Source: CALVGQ01 sp964370435 (GTDB lineage Bacteria > Bacillota_I > Bacilli_A > Erysipelotrichales > Erysipelotrichaceae). Taken from it: a stretch of 64,000 nucleotides of DNA. Shown here piece by piece: positions 8,226 through 17,695 of this stretch. The translations under genes and the position numbers were made by a program. The DNA lies in NCBI GenBank assembly GCA_964370435.1, contig CAYJJG010000001.1, positions 124,001-188,000 of the forward strand. Reading direction: 5' to 3'. The stretch's first letter is position 1. Every line of letters starts with the position of its first letter. The notes under the pieces are model-generated. The model saw only the letters and a list, made by a program, of their open reading frames with translations, ran no database searches and was not told the origin of the DNA.

Positions 8226-8341
8226 AACAAACAACAACCGATTAATATTTTGCTTATGCAAACACTACGTTGTTTGAGTTGTTTAATTCCTTTTCTTAAG
8301 GAGTAAAAAAACTGCAGCCATCAAAAGCTACAGTTTTTTTA
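8226..8341 (+). ncRNA. Candidate small RNA between upp and glyA
   Basis: No reading frame lies here, yet a promoter-like element, nested hairpins and a terminator follow one another over about 115 bases. CAAACAAC (8228-8235) pairs with GTTGTTTG (8269-8276), enclosing TTTGC (8249-8253) with GCAAA (8258-8262). TTCCTT (8287-8292) can pair with AAGGAG (8298-8303). The 3' hairpin 8309-8335 ends in seven T. The last hairpin also works on the minus strand and may simply end glyA transcription, so the plus-strand RNA is a hypothesis. It lacks the CCCC motifs of the RNAs at the window start. Confidence 0.4.
8304..8341. terminator. Bidirectional terminator (glyA and possible small RNA)
   Basis: AAAAAAACTGCAGC and GCTACAGTTTTTTT form a stem with one internal imperfect pair: C-A on the plus strand but G-U on the minus strand. 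T-runs flank it on both sides. The better pairing on the minus strand suggests its main job is to end glyA, about 110 bases upstream. Confidence 0.7.
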
Positions 8342-8456
8342 TTATTGCTGTTTTTTAGATAAATGAGCCACTAATCAAAATAGCAATTTTATTTATTTCT
8401 TATTTGTTCATGGCTCCCCCTATTTTGTTATAGCCTATTGGATTTGTCGATGGTTA

Positions 8457-9680
8457 TTATCTTATGATTTTTGATTTATTTGTTAAAGCCACTATCTCTT
8501 CTTTGATTTTTTGATGAAGAACATTATCTTGTGGTTGCTTCAACACTTGACTAATCCACTTAGCCACCATTTTAAATTCTTTCTCTTTGAAACCCCTTGT
8601 AGTCATTGCAGCAGATCCTAATCGAATACCACTAGTTATAAATGGTTTCTCACTATCAAAAGGAATTGTATTCTTATTACAGGTTATATGAACACTATCC
8701 AATAATTTTTCTGCATCTTTACCTGTCATATTAATTGAATTTTTTACATCAACTAATAGTAAATGATTGTCAGTACCTTCTGTGATTATTTTAAATCCTT
8801 CTAGCTTAAGTTCTTCACTTAATACTGAAGCATTCTTTTTTACTTGCTTAATATATTCTTTAAATGATGGTTGAAGCACTTCATTAAAACAAACAGCTTT
8901 CGCTGCAATAATGTGCATTAGTGGACCCCCTTGCATACCAGGAAATACATTCTTATCTAGCTCTTTAGCATATTTTTCTTTACATAGTATAATTCCCCCA
9001 CGAGGACCTCTCAATGTTTTATGTGTAGTTGAAGTTACAAAATCACAATAATCTACTGGGTTTTGATGTTCTTTTGCAGCTACAAGTCCTGCAATATGTG
9101 CCATATCAGCCATTAAGTAACAACCGACTTTATCAGCAATTTCACGAAATTTTTTAAAATCAATAGCTCTTGGATATGCGCTTGCCCCACAAACAATTAG
9201 TTTTGGCTTAATTGCTAATGCTATTTTACGTACCTCTTCATAATCAATAGTATGGGTTTTGGAATCTACACCATATCCATGAAATTCATATAATTTCCCT
9301 GAAAAATTAAGCGGATGTCCGTGAGTAAGATGTCCTCCAGAACTAAGATCCATTCCTAATACTTTATCCTTAGGATTAAGTATTGTTGCATACACCGCCA
9401 TATTAGCTTGTGATCCACTGTGTGGTTGTACATTAGCATGTTCCGCATTGAATATTTGCTTTAAGCGATCAATAGCAACTTGCTCAATTTCATCCACCAC
9501 TTCACAACCACCATAATATCTTTTTCTTGGATATCCTTCGGCATATTTATTAGTTAAGATTGAACCACTTGCAGCTAATACATCTTCGCTCACAAAGTTT
9601 TCTGAAGCGATTAATTCAATGTTATTAGTTTGTCGCTGACATTCCTCTTTAATCAATTCTTCAATTATAGTATCTTTCAT
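8457..9680 (-). CDS. glyA: Serine hydroxymethyltransferase
   Basis: PLP enzyme converting serine and tetrahydrofolate to glycine and methylene-tetrahydrofolate. The 407 residues match the family. The PLP lysine is Lys221 in VTSTTHKTLRGPRGG, and the N-terminal SENFVSEDVL and YAEGYPRKRYYGG segments are typical. AAAGGAG lies 8 bases before the ATG. It follows tsaC by 38 bases and precedes upp, the usual Firmicute order. Confidence 0.97.
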   Translation of the reverse strand: MKDTIIEELIKEECQRQTNNIELIASENFVSEDVLAASGSILTNKYAEGYPRKRYYGGCEVVDEIEQVAIDRLKQIFNAEHANVQPHSGSQANMAVYATILNPKDKVLGMDLSSGGHLTHGHPLNFSGKLYEFHGYGVDSKTHTIDYEEVRKIALAIKPKLIVCGASAYPRAIDFKKFREIADKVGCYLMADMAHIAGLVAAKEHQNPVDYCDFVTSTTHKTLRGPRGGIILCKEKYAKELDKNVFPGMQGGPLMHIIAAKAVCFNEVLQPSFKEYIKQVKKNASVLSEELKLEGFKIITEGTDNHLLLVDVKNSINMTGKDAEKLLDSVHITCNKNTIPFDSEKPFITSGIRLGSAAMTTRGFKEKEFKMVAKWISQVLKQPQDNVLHQKIKEEIVALTNKSKIIR

Positions 9681-9718
9681 TTCAACTCTCCTTTTAAAAT
9701 TGGTATGATGACTTTTTA

Positions 9719-10318
9719 TTATTTAATACATTCTTTTAACATTGCTTCAGTTATTGGACCATCTCTTAATACTACTATTTCTTCACCGCTACAATCTACA
9801 ATAGTACTAGCTACTTTATTTTGACTTTCTCCTAACAATATAGAATTTATCCTACCCTCTAATTGTTTTAATACTTCATAATCACTACAACCTGCTGGTT
9901 GCCCGCTTAAGTTAGCACTAGTTACTAGTAGTCCTTTTGTTTCTTTTAAAATCGATAAAAGAACTTCATCATTAGGTATTCGTATCGCTATTGTTGATTG
10001 TCCATTAGTTATTTCCGAGGAAATGCATTCTTTTTTCTTTAACACTATAGTAAGTGCGCCAGGCATAAACTTATTGATTATTTTACTTGCATTGTCATTT
10101 ACATAACCATATTCTTTGATTTCTTTAATACTGTATACCATCAGTGGAAAAGGCTTATTTTCATCTCTTCCTTTTACCCATTTCATTTTTTCTATAGCTT
10201 CTTTAGTACAGATACATCCGATACCATATACTGTATCTGTAGGGAAAGCTGCTACTTCACCTGCTTGTAAATCTGAAATTAATTCTTTTAATTGATCTAA
10301 TTTTAATTTTTTTGTCAT
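9719..10318 (-). CDS. tsaC: L-threonylcarbamoyladenylate synthase (YrdC/Sua5 type)
   Basis: Makes threonylcarbamoyl-AMP for the t6A37 modification of ANN-decoding tRNAs. The 199 residues consist of the YrdC domain only, without the Sua5 C-terminal domain. Signatures are FPTDTVYGIG, the KGRDENKPFPLMV substrate loop and VTSANLSGQPA. It lies directly before glyA, the position of ywlC in B. subtilis. Confidence 0.92.
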   Translation of the reverse strand: MTKKLKLDQLKELISDLQAGEVAAFPTDTVYGIGCICTKEAIEKMKWVKGRDENKPFPLMVYSIKEIKEYGYVNDNASKIINKFMPGALTIVLKKKECISSEITNGQSTIAIRIPNDEVLLSILKETKGLLVTSANLSGQPAGCSDYEVLKQLEGRINSILLGESQNKVASTIVDCSGEEIVVLRDGPITEAMLKECIK

Positions 10319-10332
10319 CCCATATCCTCACT

Positions 10333-10358
10333 AAAAAAAACAGCTATTTTGCTGTTTT
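10333..10358. terminator. Terminator before tsaC
   Basis: AAAACAGC (10337-10344) pairs with GCTGTTTT (10351-10358), with A/T runs on both sides. It lies just after the small gene at 10374 and would end its minus-strand transcript with eight T. A TATAAT on the minus strand at 10360-10365 could restart transcription for tsaC, with the hairpin then falling in its leader. Confidence 0.6.
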
Positions 10359-10373
10359 TATTATACTATATTT

Positions 10374-10763
10374 TTATAATCCTAACCATTCTTTTAAAGC
10401 TGATTTAGGCTTGACATCACTAACGCACATTATCCAGTCAAATTCTCCACTTATTAAAGTTCCTTCACCATCACCTATAGTAATCACAATAGTGTCGTAA
10501 GTTACTTCTACACGATAATTATCATCCACTGCAAATAAATCAGCATTCTTTTTTACCAAACTAGATCTGCTAGATTCATCTACACCATATATTATCTCTT
10601 GGTATATAGCTATTATTTCATCTTTAATTATTAGTTCATCAGTTGATTGTGAGTCATTGTATATTTCATAGCGCATATCAATATTATCACCTGTTACATT
10701 AACAGTAAATACTATCAACCATAATATTATTGCAACGTTTATTTTCTTAAGCATAAGTTTCAC
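10374..10763 (-). CDS. Small exported protein, possible degenerate SpoIIR
   Basis: The 129 residues begin with a hydrophobic signal-like helix (VAIILWLIVFTVNV). Two segments recall SpoIIR, the secreted protein that triggers sigma-E activation in sporulation: MRYEIYNDSQSTDE resembles its IRLxILANSDSxxDQ region, and ITIGDGEG followed by a Trp and a Cys resembles its GxGxGANWWCVLF region. B. subtilis spoIIR also lies between prmC and ywlC (tsaC). The protein is far shorter than SpoIIR and lacks the PPLC motif. It may be a relic or an unrelated exported protein; I favour a diverged SpoIIR with modest confidence. Confidence 0.45.
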   Translation of the reverse strand: MKLMLKKINVAIILWLIVFTVNVTGDNIDMRYEIYNDSQSTDELIIKDEIIAIYQEIIYGVDESSRSSLVKKNADLFAVDDNYRVEVTYDTIVITIGDGEGTLISGEFDWIMCVSDVKPKSALKEWLGL

Positions 10764-10802
10764 CTCATCCTAAGTATGTACAGCTTTCTTTATTTTATAC
10801 CA

Positions 10803-11183
10803 CTATTTTCCATATTTTATAGTTTTAACTTTATACATGAAGTAAAACACATGAGCTAACCACACAACAACTAAAACCATTTGACCCGCTGGAACATTAA
10901 CCATCATGACAAAGCCAATAGCTAATAATGCAGTAACCATTGATAATATTTTAATTTTTACATGCATAGTCATGCCTTTACCTTTTACATAGTTTTCTAA
11001 ATTATTTTTATAAACTTTGGTACTTTTAAACCACGTATCCAATTTTTCACTACTCCTTGCAAATCCCAATGCCGCCAGCAACAAAAATGGAACCGTTGGA
11101 ATAAACGGAAACATCGCTCCTATTATCCCCAATCCAAAACCTATAAATCCAATTGGTAAATAAAATAGTTTTTTGATTTTCAT
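10803..11183 (-). CDS. DUF454 (YbaN-like) membrane protein
   Basis: The 126 residues contain hydrophobic helices at both ends and the family motif FPFIPTVPFLLLAALGFARSS, followed by a polar region (WFKSTKVYKNNLENY) and two C-terminal helices. DUF454 proteins are inner-membrane proteins of unknown function. It lies just downstream of the broken CydDC-like ABC genes, a neighbour arrangement I recall from other Firmicutes, but a joint role is not shown. Confidence 0.8.
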   Translation of the reverse strand: MKIKKLFYLPIGFIGFGLGIIGAMFPFIPTVPFLLLAALGFARSSEKLDTWFKSTKVYKNNLENYVKGKGMTMHVKIKILSMVTALLAIGFVMMVNVPAGQMVLVVVWLAHVFYFMYKVKTIKYGK

Positions 11184-11192
11184 ACTTTCCTA

Positions 11193-12842
11193 TTAGCTCC
11201 TTCTATTTGTTTCCATATTGAATACAGCATTGGCGATTTTCATCGTTGATTCACGGTGCGATACTATAACAATGGTTTTATCTTTAATCTCTTTAAGTGA
11301 CTTTAAAATTACCGCCTCATTTAAACTATCTAAATTACTAGTAGGCTCATCCAATAATATAATATGCCTGGTGTAAAAAAGCACGGGCTATTCCAATACG
11401 TTGTTTTTCACCACCTGAAATAGTATCCCCCAGTTCTCCCACTATCGTATCATATCCTTTTGGAAGACTTTCAATGAATTCATGTATAGATGCTTTCTTA
11501 CACGCTAGTATTACTTCCTCTTTGCTTGCATATAGTTTTGCAATCTTAATGTTATTCAAAATTGTGTCATGAAAGATATGTGTTTCTTGAGTTACGTAAC
11601 TCTCCATTTTTCTTAAATCTACAGTATTAATCTCTTTTACATTGCGGCTACTTATTTCTACACTACCTTGTTGAACATCCCAAAAGCGCATTAATAATTT
11701 TAAAACTGTTGATTTGCAACATCCTGATTTTCCTGTTATCCCTAAAATTTTATTTTTAGTTATATTCAAATTATATTCTTTTAATATGACTTGTTGGTCG
11801 TAGGAGAAAGTAACCTCTTCTAGTTTTGCACCTTCAAACAACACTTCTTCTTTATTAGAGACTTCCTGAATGATTGCTTTTTCATCTAAGATATCTAAAA
11901 CTCTGTTACCACTCGCTATTGTTTGTGTTAATCCTGCACCTAAATTTGCGACTGCTGCAACTGCTCCAAATGACGCAAACAACATCATAACAGGTATAAT
12001 TACACCTGTTAAATTCACCTCATTGTTAAGATAGAGATTGGCTGCCACAAATAATAATAAACAAGAAAAACTTAAAATACTTAAATTTGTAAACGCTGCA
12101 CTTTTAGAAGCATGTCCTTTTATTGTTTTATTACTGCTTTCCATTTTATTTGTTAAGTCGGCAATAGCTTTTTTTCTATTATCTTGACAATCATACTGTA
12201 GCACCTCTTTTATACCTCTTAAACTATCCAAGAAGAAGGCATTAAGGTTTCCTACCTCTTTCTAAAATTTTCACCACTTTTTTTACTTTGAATTGAAACT
12301 ATTGATGGAATCAAAATACCTACAGCTGCATGAGCCATTAAAGCAATAACACCATAATAGCTATGAAAGCCGCTTAAGAAAACTATTACAAAAGTTGAAG
12401 TAATCAAAGCTATACAAATAGGTGATACTGTATGGGCATAAAAAACTTCTAACAGTTCAATATCAGACGTAATAATAGAAACTAAGTTGCCTTTTTCTTG
12501 TCCATCTAATTTTGCTGGTGCTAGTTTTCTTAATGCACTAAAAACTTTATCACGAATCAGCGCTAATAATTTAAATGCAATGTAGTGATTACAATATTGT
12601 TCAATATAATGTAGTATTCCTCTCAATATAGCAATAACCATAATGATACTTAGTATGGATATAATATTTACTCCTTGATTTTCAATAATATCAACTATTC
12701 CATAACCTACAAACACTGTTATAAAGCTTGCACAGAAAAAACCTAAGCTTCCCATTAATATTGCGATTAGCATCACCCATAATAGTGGTCTTGCTAAATG
12801 AATCAATCTTAACATTACTATACTATTTGGTCTTGTATTCAC
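11193..12842 (-). pseudogene. Broken CydC-like ABC transporter permease-ATPase
   Basis: The frame opens with GTG at 12842, overlapping the upstream gene by four bases, and encodes a six-helix permease domain. It shifts frame near 12265 after GENFRK, where one base missing from an A-run restores the sequence, then runs through the rest of the permease domain and a P-loop (GITGKSGCCKST, with an odd extra Cys) to a signature SGGEKQRIGIARAF. It shifts again near 11375, just before the Walker B strand IILLDEPTSNLD. The fused product would be about 550 residues, like thiol-exporting CydC partners. With two frameshifts it is very unlikely to be functional as read; homopolymer sequencing errors are the alternative. 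Confidence 0.82.
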
Positions 12843-14559
12843 TGTGCATCTCCTTCCATGTATTCAAGTTGTGCCTGGGTATGATATAAATCAGCATAAC
12901 TTCCTTCTTCTTGAAGTAACTCCTTATGTGATCCTTGCTCTACGACATTCCCATTTTCTAACACATAAATCTTATCAGAATTAATCACATTAACTAAGCG
13001 ATGAGAGATTAATATTACTGTCTTGGTTTTCACTAAACCTTCAATAACTTTCATGATATCTTCTTCACTTTCAGCATCAATATTACTTGTTGCCTCATCA
13101 AAAATCATGATATCACTGTCATGAAGTAGTGCCCTTGCCAATGCTAAACGCTGGCACTGTCCACCCGATAGATTACTACCTTTTTCTAAACGAGAGTATC
13201 TAAGCCGTTCTCTCCTTTAGAAACTCAGCTAGATTAACTTTTATTAATACATCCCATAACTCTTCGTCATTAGCATCTTCTTTCGCCATAAGTAAATTAT
13301 CCCTTATTGTTCCTTTGAAAATATAACTATTAGCACTAATCAGAGTCAGTTTTTTATATAAATTAGTCCTGTCCAACTCCTTTATTTCTTTTCCGCCTAT
13401 TTTTATACTTCCCTCATAGTTATCATTCATTTTCATTAATAGACTTGTTATCGTTGATTTACCACAACCACTTTTTCCAACAATGGAAGTAAAACTATTT
13501 TGTGGAATAATTATATCAATTTTATTTAATACCCTCTTATCATCATAGGCGAAGTTACAATTATTGATTGTGATAGTATAATCTTTAAAATCTACAGTTG
13601 AAACTACAGGATTCTCAATATCAATTAAATTAAATATTTTTTTACTAGCTGCTATACCATTCATGGCAATATGAAAGTAACTTCCCAATAATCTAAGAGG
13701 AAGAAAAATTCTGCACTCAACATAACAATCACAAAGGCCTCTAAAAAATTAATGCTTCCATTCATAAACTCTAGTAATGCTAATAAGATGCCTAATGCAG
13801 CTCCACCATAAGCCACTATATCCATAACAATTATAGAATTCAGTTGCATAGATAGTACCTTCATTGTTACTACCCTAAAACGTTCAGCTTGTATATTCAT
13901 TTGTTGATGTTTATATTCATCACTACTATATATTTTTAGTGTATTTAGCCCTTGTAGATTTTCAAGAAAATTATCTGATAAACCTGTATATTCATCCCAA
14001 TACTTAGAAAGAAGTTTACGTGCGAATCGCTGAATTACAATGATTGAAATTGGAATAAGTGGTACACATACAAATAAAATTATCGCTACTTTAAAATTAA
14101 TAAATGAGACTACAACAAACAATATTAAAGGTGCTAACATTGAATAGAAAAATTGTGGTAAATAATGAGCGAAATACGTTTCTAGTTGTTCAACTCTTTC
14201 TACCGCAACTTGAAGAAGTTCAGCTGTTAGTAATTTTTTATTATATTTACTACCTAATTGAACTACTTTATCAAATATTTTACCCCTTAAAAGCTTCTTA
14301 ACTGATTTCGAAGCTTAATAGCTTTGTAGTGATGCAAGATAGCCCAAGCTAACTTTGCTGTAATACAAAAAACTATAATTGTAATATAAAGATAAAACTG
14401 GTTTAATGCTATTGCGCCATTAAATAATCCATCTAAAAATAACCCTATAGTAAATATCATAATGATAGTAGCTGCTAATCCTAATAACTGACTTATTACA
14501 TTTTTAGCAATAGGTTTTTTAGCTTCATCTACCATGTTTATTAATCTTTTATTTATCAT
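12839..14559 (-). pseudogene. Broken CydD-like ABC transporter permease-ATPase
   Basis: Joining frames gives a normal half-transporter. The N-terminal helices run to LRNQL, then a shift occurs near 14290. The next frame carries a segment typical of the CydD-like family (VERVEQLETYFAHYLPQ, then EFF). A shift near 13695 is repaired by one extra T in a T-run and restores PLRLLGSYFH. The P-loop VGKSGCGKST follows. Two more shifts near 13208 and 13170 precede the signature LSGGQ and the Walker B IMIFDEATSN. At least four single-base losses, mostly in homopolymers, hit this one gene while its neighbours are intact, so decay is more likely than random error. CydDC exports cysteine and glutathione for cytochrome assembly. 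Confidence 0.82.
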
Positions 14560-14597
14560 AACTATTTCCTTTTCTAATCAAATTTCAGCCTTTTTCA

Positions 14598-14606
14598 AGT
14601 ATATCA
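14598..14606 (-). promoter_or_regulatory. Promoter of the broken ABC operon
   Basis: On the minus strand, TGATATACT is an extended -10 element about 40 bases before the cydD-like start, with TTGACT slightly upstream but at short spacing (14). The promoter may be intact although the genes are not. Confidence 0.5.
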
Positions 14607-14643
14607 CAGCCTTTAAAAGTCAACTCATTAAGTAATCTCAATA

Positions 14644-14679
14644 AATAAAAAACAAATCCGTAAATAGATGGATTTGTTT
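14644..14679 (-). terminator. Terminator of prmC
   Basis: AAACAAATCC (14650-14659) pairs perfectly with GGATTTGTTT (14670-14679); six T follow on the minus strand. It starts directly after the prmC stop. Confidence 0.85.
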
Positions 14680-14682
14680 AAA

Positions 14683-15537
14683 TTATTTCAATTTCCTAAC
14701 AATCAACATGCGATTTTTATTATTTATATCTTTCAAAACTTCAGCACTGCATGCAGGCATCATTTCAGCTACTAAAGATAGTAGCTTTTCTTTTTGATCA
14801 TACCCTATTTCAAAAGCTAATACAGCTTTTTCATTTAACACTTTATCAGCATTCTCAAGAACTTCACGATAAAACTTTAAACCATCTTCGCCACCAAATA
14901 GCGCTACATGTGGTTCATAGTCTTTAACGCTATTTTCTAACTCCTCCTCTTGTGGAATATACGGTGGATTACAAAGTAATAAATCTACTTTTTTTTGATT
15001 ATCTATTAAAGGTTGTAGCATATTTCCTATTAAAAACTCAACATTAACATCAAGGCTATTAGCATTTGCACGAGCTACCTCTATAGCTTTATCACTTATA
15101 TCTGTTGCTATCATCTTAACTTTAGATTCTTCTTTAGCCACACTAATTGCAATAGCTCCCGAACCTGTACCAATATCAACTGCATGAATTTCATGATAAT
15201 CTTCAAAATGTTCATCTATTTCCATTAACACTTGAGCAACTAATTCTTCAGTTTCAGGTCGTGGTATAAGCACATTTTCATTAACCATAAAACGATAACC
15301 ATAAAACCACGAATTACCTAGAACATATTCCATTGGCTCATCATTAAGAATGCGTTTGATACCATCAAGATATTGCTCATATACTGCAGTAGGCATCATA
15401 TCTTCATAGTTCAAATATAACTGTGCTCGCTCTAATTCACTTAATTCACTAAGATAGAGCAAAGCTACATCACTGGAAATATCAGAATTTACAAATAATT
15501 TTCTAGCCTCATTAACTGCTTCTTTATAGGTTGCCAT
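14683..15537 (-). CDS. prmC: Release factor glutamine methyltransferase
   Basis: Methylates the GGQ glutamine of release factors 1 and 2. The 284 residues show an N-terminal helical domain, the SAM motif DIGTGSG (121-127) and the substrate-binding NPPY at 190-193. It overlaps the end of prfA, its substrate gene, by 14 bases. The Shine-Dalgarno region, GGGGAA before the ATG, is unusually G-rich and perfectly complementary to the UUCCCC of the small RNAs at the window start. Confidence 0.96.
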   Translation of the reverse strand: MATYKEAVNEARKLFVNSDISSDVALLYLSELSELERAQLYLNYEDMMPTAVYEQYLDGIKRILNDEPMEYVLGNSWFYGYRFMVNENVLIPRPETEELVAQVLMEIDEHFEDYHEIHAVDIGTGSGAIAISVAKEESKVKMIATDISDKAIEVARANANSLDVNVEFLIGNMLQPLIDNQKKVDLLLCNPPYIPQEEELENSVKDYEPHVALFGGEDGLKFYREVLENADKVLNEKAVLAFEIGYDQKEKLLSLVAEMMPACSAEVLKDINNKNRMLIVRKLK

Positions 15538-16609
15538 CTTGTTCCCCGCTCATTTTCTGGCGTTGTTCCTCTTGAAGTAATGCATCAACTACATCCTTAA
15601 GTTTACCTTCCATAATGCGGTCTAATTGATTAAGGGTAAACCCAATGCGGTGATCAGTAACACGGTTTTGTGGATAATTATAAGTTCTAATTTTTTCACT
15701 ACGATCTCCTGTACCGATTTTAGCTCTTCTTTGAGCTCCTTCTTCCTCGTCTTTTTGACGTTGATACTCTTCATATACACGAGCTCTAATCAGTTTCATT
15801 GCCGTTTCTCTATTGGCATGTTGGCTACGACCATCTTGACAATTTACTGATATCCCTGTTGGGACATGGACAATTCTTACAGCACTATCTGTTTTATTAA
15901 CGTGCTGTCCACCTGCCCCAGATGCACGATGCGTTTCAATTGTAAGATCTGCAGGATCAATTTCGATATCCGCTTCTTCTGCTTCAGGTAAAACTAGTAC
16001 TGTAGATGTTGAAGTATGAATACGTCCTTGTGTTTCGGTTTTTGGAACACGTTGAACACGATGAGAACCCGATTCAAACTTCATATGACGGTAAACATCC
16101 GCCCCTTTAATCATAAATGAAATTAGTGTAAAACCTCCAGCTTCAGATTCACTAGATTCCATAACTTCAATTTTCCAACCCATAAGTTCTGCATAGCGAC
16201 TATACATTCTAAATAAATCTCCTGCGAAAATATTGGCTTCATCTCCTCCAGCTGCACCTCTGATTTCCACAATAGCATCGTGGTCATCATTAGGATCTTT
16301 AGGAATTAATAAAACTTCAATTTTTTCTACTAATTCTTCTTTTCTTGGTAATAACTCATCTAACTCCATTTGAGCCATTTCCTTTAATTCTTCATCGTCT
16401 TCATTAAGCATTACTTCTGCTTGTTCAATATTATCTAATATTTTTACAAGCTCTAAATATGCTTCGTTTTGTTGTGAAAGTGTGGCTTGTTCCTTCGCTA
16501 ATTTCGCAATTTCCTTAGGGTTCGAAAGTACTTCTTCACTAACCATAAGTTCATTAATTTCTTCGTAACGAGCGTGTATTGATTTTAACCTTTTTAACAT
16601 TGCTTCCAT
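15524..16609 (-). CDS. prfA: Peptide chain release factor 1
   Basis: Terminates translation at UAA and UAG. The 361 residues contain the GGQ motif at 233-235 (SGAGGQHVNKTDSA) and the conserved region TQGRIHTSTSTV. Length is normal. ATG at 16609 has AGGAGGT seven bases upstream; the ATG at residue 4 is less well placed. The order tdk-prfA-prmC is standard for Firmicutes. Confidence 0.97.
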   Translation of the reverse strand: MEAMLKRLKSIHARYEEINELMVSEEVLSNPKEIAKLAKEQATLSQQNEAYLELVKILDNIEQAEVMLNEDDEELKEMAQMELDELLPRKEELVEKIEVLLIPKDPNDDHDAIVEIRGAAGGDEANIFAGDLFRMYSRYAELMGWKIEVMESSESEAGGFTLISFMIKGADVYRHMKFESGSHRVQRVPKTETQGRIHTSTSTVLVLPEAEEADIEIDPADLTIETHRASGAGGQHVNKTDSAVRIVHVPTGISVNCQDGRSQHANRETAMKLIRARVYEEYQRQKDEEEGAQRRAKIGTGDRSEKIRTYNYPQNRVTDHRIGFTLNQLDRIMEGKLKDVVDALLQEEQRQKMSGEQDGNL

Positions 16610-16633
16610 GTTGTTACCTCCTAAAAACTATAT

Positions 16634-17227
16634 TTATACTAACCCTGGTTTATTTAATACTTCATGACAATGACGGCAGCGTGCTTCATAACTCTCTTTT
16701 GCCCCAACTAGTACGATAGGATCATCGAAACTAGCTGCTTTTTTATTAACTAGACGTTGTGTTCTAGTAGCTGGTGCTCCGCAAAGTACGCACACCGCTG
16801 TAAGTTTAGTTACAAACTCAGCCTCAGTAATCAATGTTGGCATTACTCCAAAGGGTTCTCCACGAAAATCCATATCTAGTCCAGCCACCATGACTCTTAG
16901 CCCTCTTCGGGCTAATACATCACAAATCGCACAGACTTCCTTATCAAAAAATTGTACCTCATCAATGGCCACAACATCTACCTTACCATCAATATAATCA
17001 AGAATTTCCACTGCACTTTCAATAGCAATTCCTTCTACAGAAGACCCTGCATGGGAAACAACTTTGGTATCACTATAACGATTATCAATTTTAGGTTTAA
17101 ATACTTTTATATTTTTTTTCGCAAATTCTAATACTTTAATTCTTCTTATTAATTCTTCTGTTTTCCCAGCAAACATACAGCCTGTAATTACTTCTACCCA
17201 CCCTGGGCGATATTGATGGTACATCAT
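16634..17227 (-). CDS. tdk: Thymidine kinase
   Basis: Type II thymidine kinase phosphorylating deoxythymidine. The 197 residues have the P-loop GCMFAGKT (16-23), the DEVQFFD motif, and cysteines for a structural zinc (CVLCGAP and CRHCHEV). The P-loop has Cys-Met-Phe-Ala where many homologues have Pro-Met-Phe-Ser. The start is ATG 17227, or the next codon, also ATG. It lies 24 bases before prfA and downstream of rpmE. Confidence 0.96.
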   Translation of the reverse strand: MMYHQYRPGWVEVITGCMFAGKTEELIRRIKVLEFAKKNIKVFKPKIDNRYSDTKVVSHAGSSVEGIAIESAVEILDYIDGKVDVVAIDEVQFFDKEVCAICDVLARRGLRVMVAGLDMDFRGEPFGVMPTLITEAEFVTKLTAVCVLCGAPATRTQRLVNKKAASFDDPIVLVGAKESYEARCRHCHEVLNKPGLV

Positions 17228-17317
17228 TTTATTATCCCTTCCTTTTTATAATATCTATTGTTTTATTCTTACCGTTAAATGATACCATGATTTAATTAAA
17301 TTGGTAAGCTATAATAA

Positions 17318-17342
17318 CAAAAAAAATAAGGGAATTCCCTTA
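17318..17342 (-). terminator. Terminator of rpmE
   Basis: The palindrome 17327-17342 (TAAGGG AATT CCCTTA) is followed on the minus strand by eight T. It lies immediately after the rpmE stop. Confidence 0.8.
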
Positions 17343-17347
17343 CTCTT

Positions 17348-17551
17348 TTATTTCATTCCATATTTTTTGTTGAACTTGTCAATTCTACCTTGTGCAGCAG
17401 CGAAACGTTGTCTACCTGTATAAAATGGATGACAATTTGAACAAGTATCTACTTTAATATTTTCTGAAGTTGATCCTGTTTCAAATGAAGCTCCACAGCT
17501 TGAACAAGTTACCGTTGTTGTCTTATAGTTTGGATGAATTCCTTTTTTCAT
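17348..17551 (-). CDS. rpmE: 50S ribosomal protein L31 (zinc-binding form)
   Basis: The 67-residue protein begins MKKGIHPNYK and carries four zinc cysteines at 16, 19, 37 and 40 (CSSC, CSNC), so it is the zinc-containing (C+) paralogue. AAGGAG lies upstream of the ATG. It heads the tdk-prfA-prmC cluster but has its own terminator. Confidence 0.96.
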   Translation of the reverse strand: MKKGIHPNYKTTTVTCSSCGASFETGSTSENIKVDTCSNCHPFYTGRQRFAAAQGRIDKFNKKYGMK

Positions 17552-17569
17552 ACTATCTCTCCTTCCGCC

Positions 17570-17590
17570 TTAGATTCTATGCGAATCTAA
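17570..17590 (-). promoter_or_regulatory. Leader hairpin upstream of rpmE
   Basis: TTAGATTC (17570-17577) pairs with GAATCTAA (17583-17590), loop of five, directly upstream of the rpmE ribosome site. Protein L31 is known to control its own mRNA through leader hairpins in several phyla; whether this is one is an inference from position. Confidence 0.4.
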
Positions 17591-17669
17591 AGTAAGTGCT
17601 TATTTATATTATCATACACATACACAAATTACAACATTTATTTTATAGGTAATTTTATCAATTATAGCT

Positions 17670-17695
17670 AAAATAAAAGGAGTTTTAAACTCCTT
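17670..17695 (-). terminator. Terminator of the Vex-like ABC operon
   Basis: AAGGAGTTT (17677-17685) pairs with AAACTCCTT (17687-17695); an interrupted T-run follows on the minus strand. The 5' arm contains GAAGGAG, the bases that act as the ribosome site of the second permease after the other ATPase copy. Confidence 0.6.

Noticed and set aside
11193..14559. Programmed frameshifting in the CydDC-like genes
   Set aside because: At least six shifts at different sites without a common slippery sequence or stimulatory structure fit decay, not programming.
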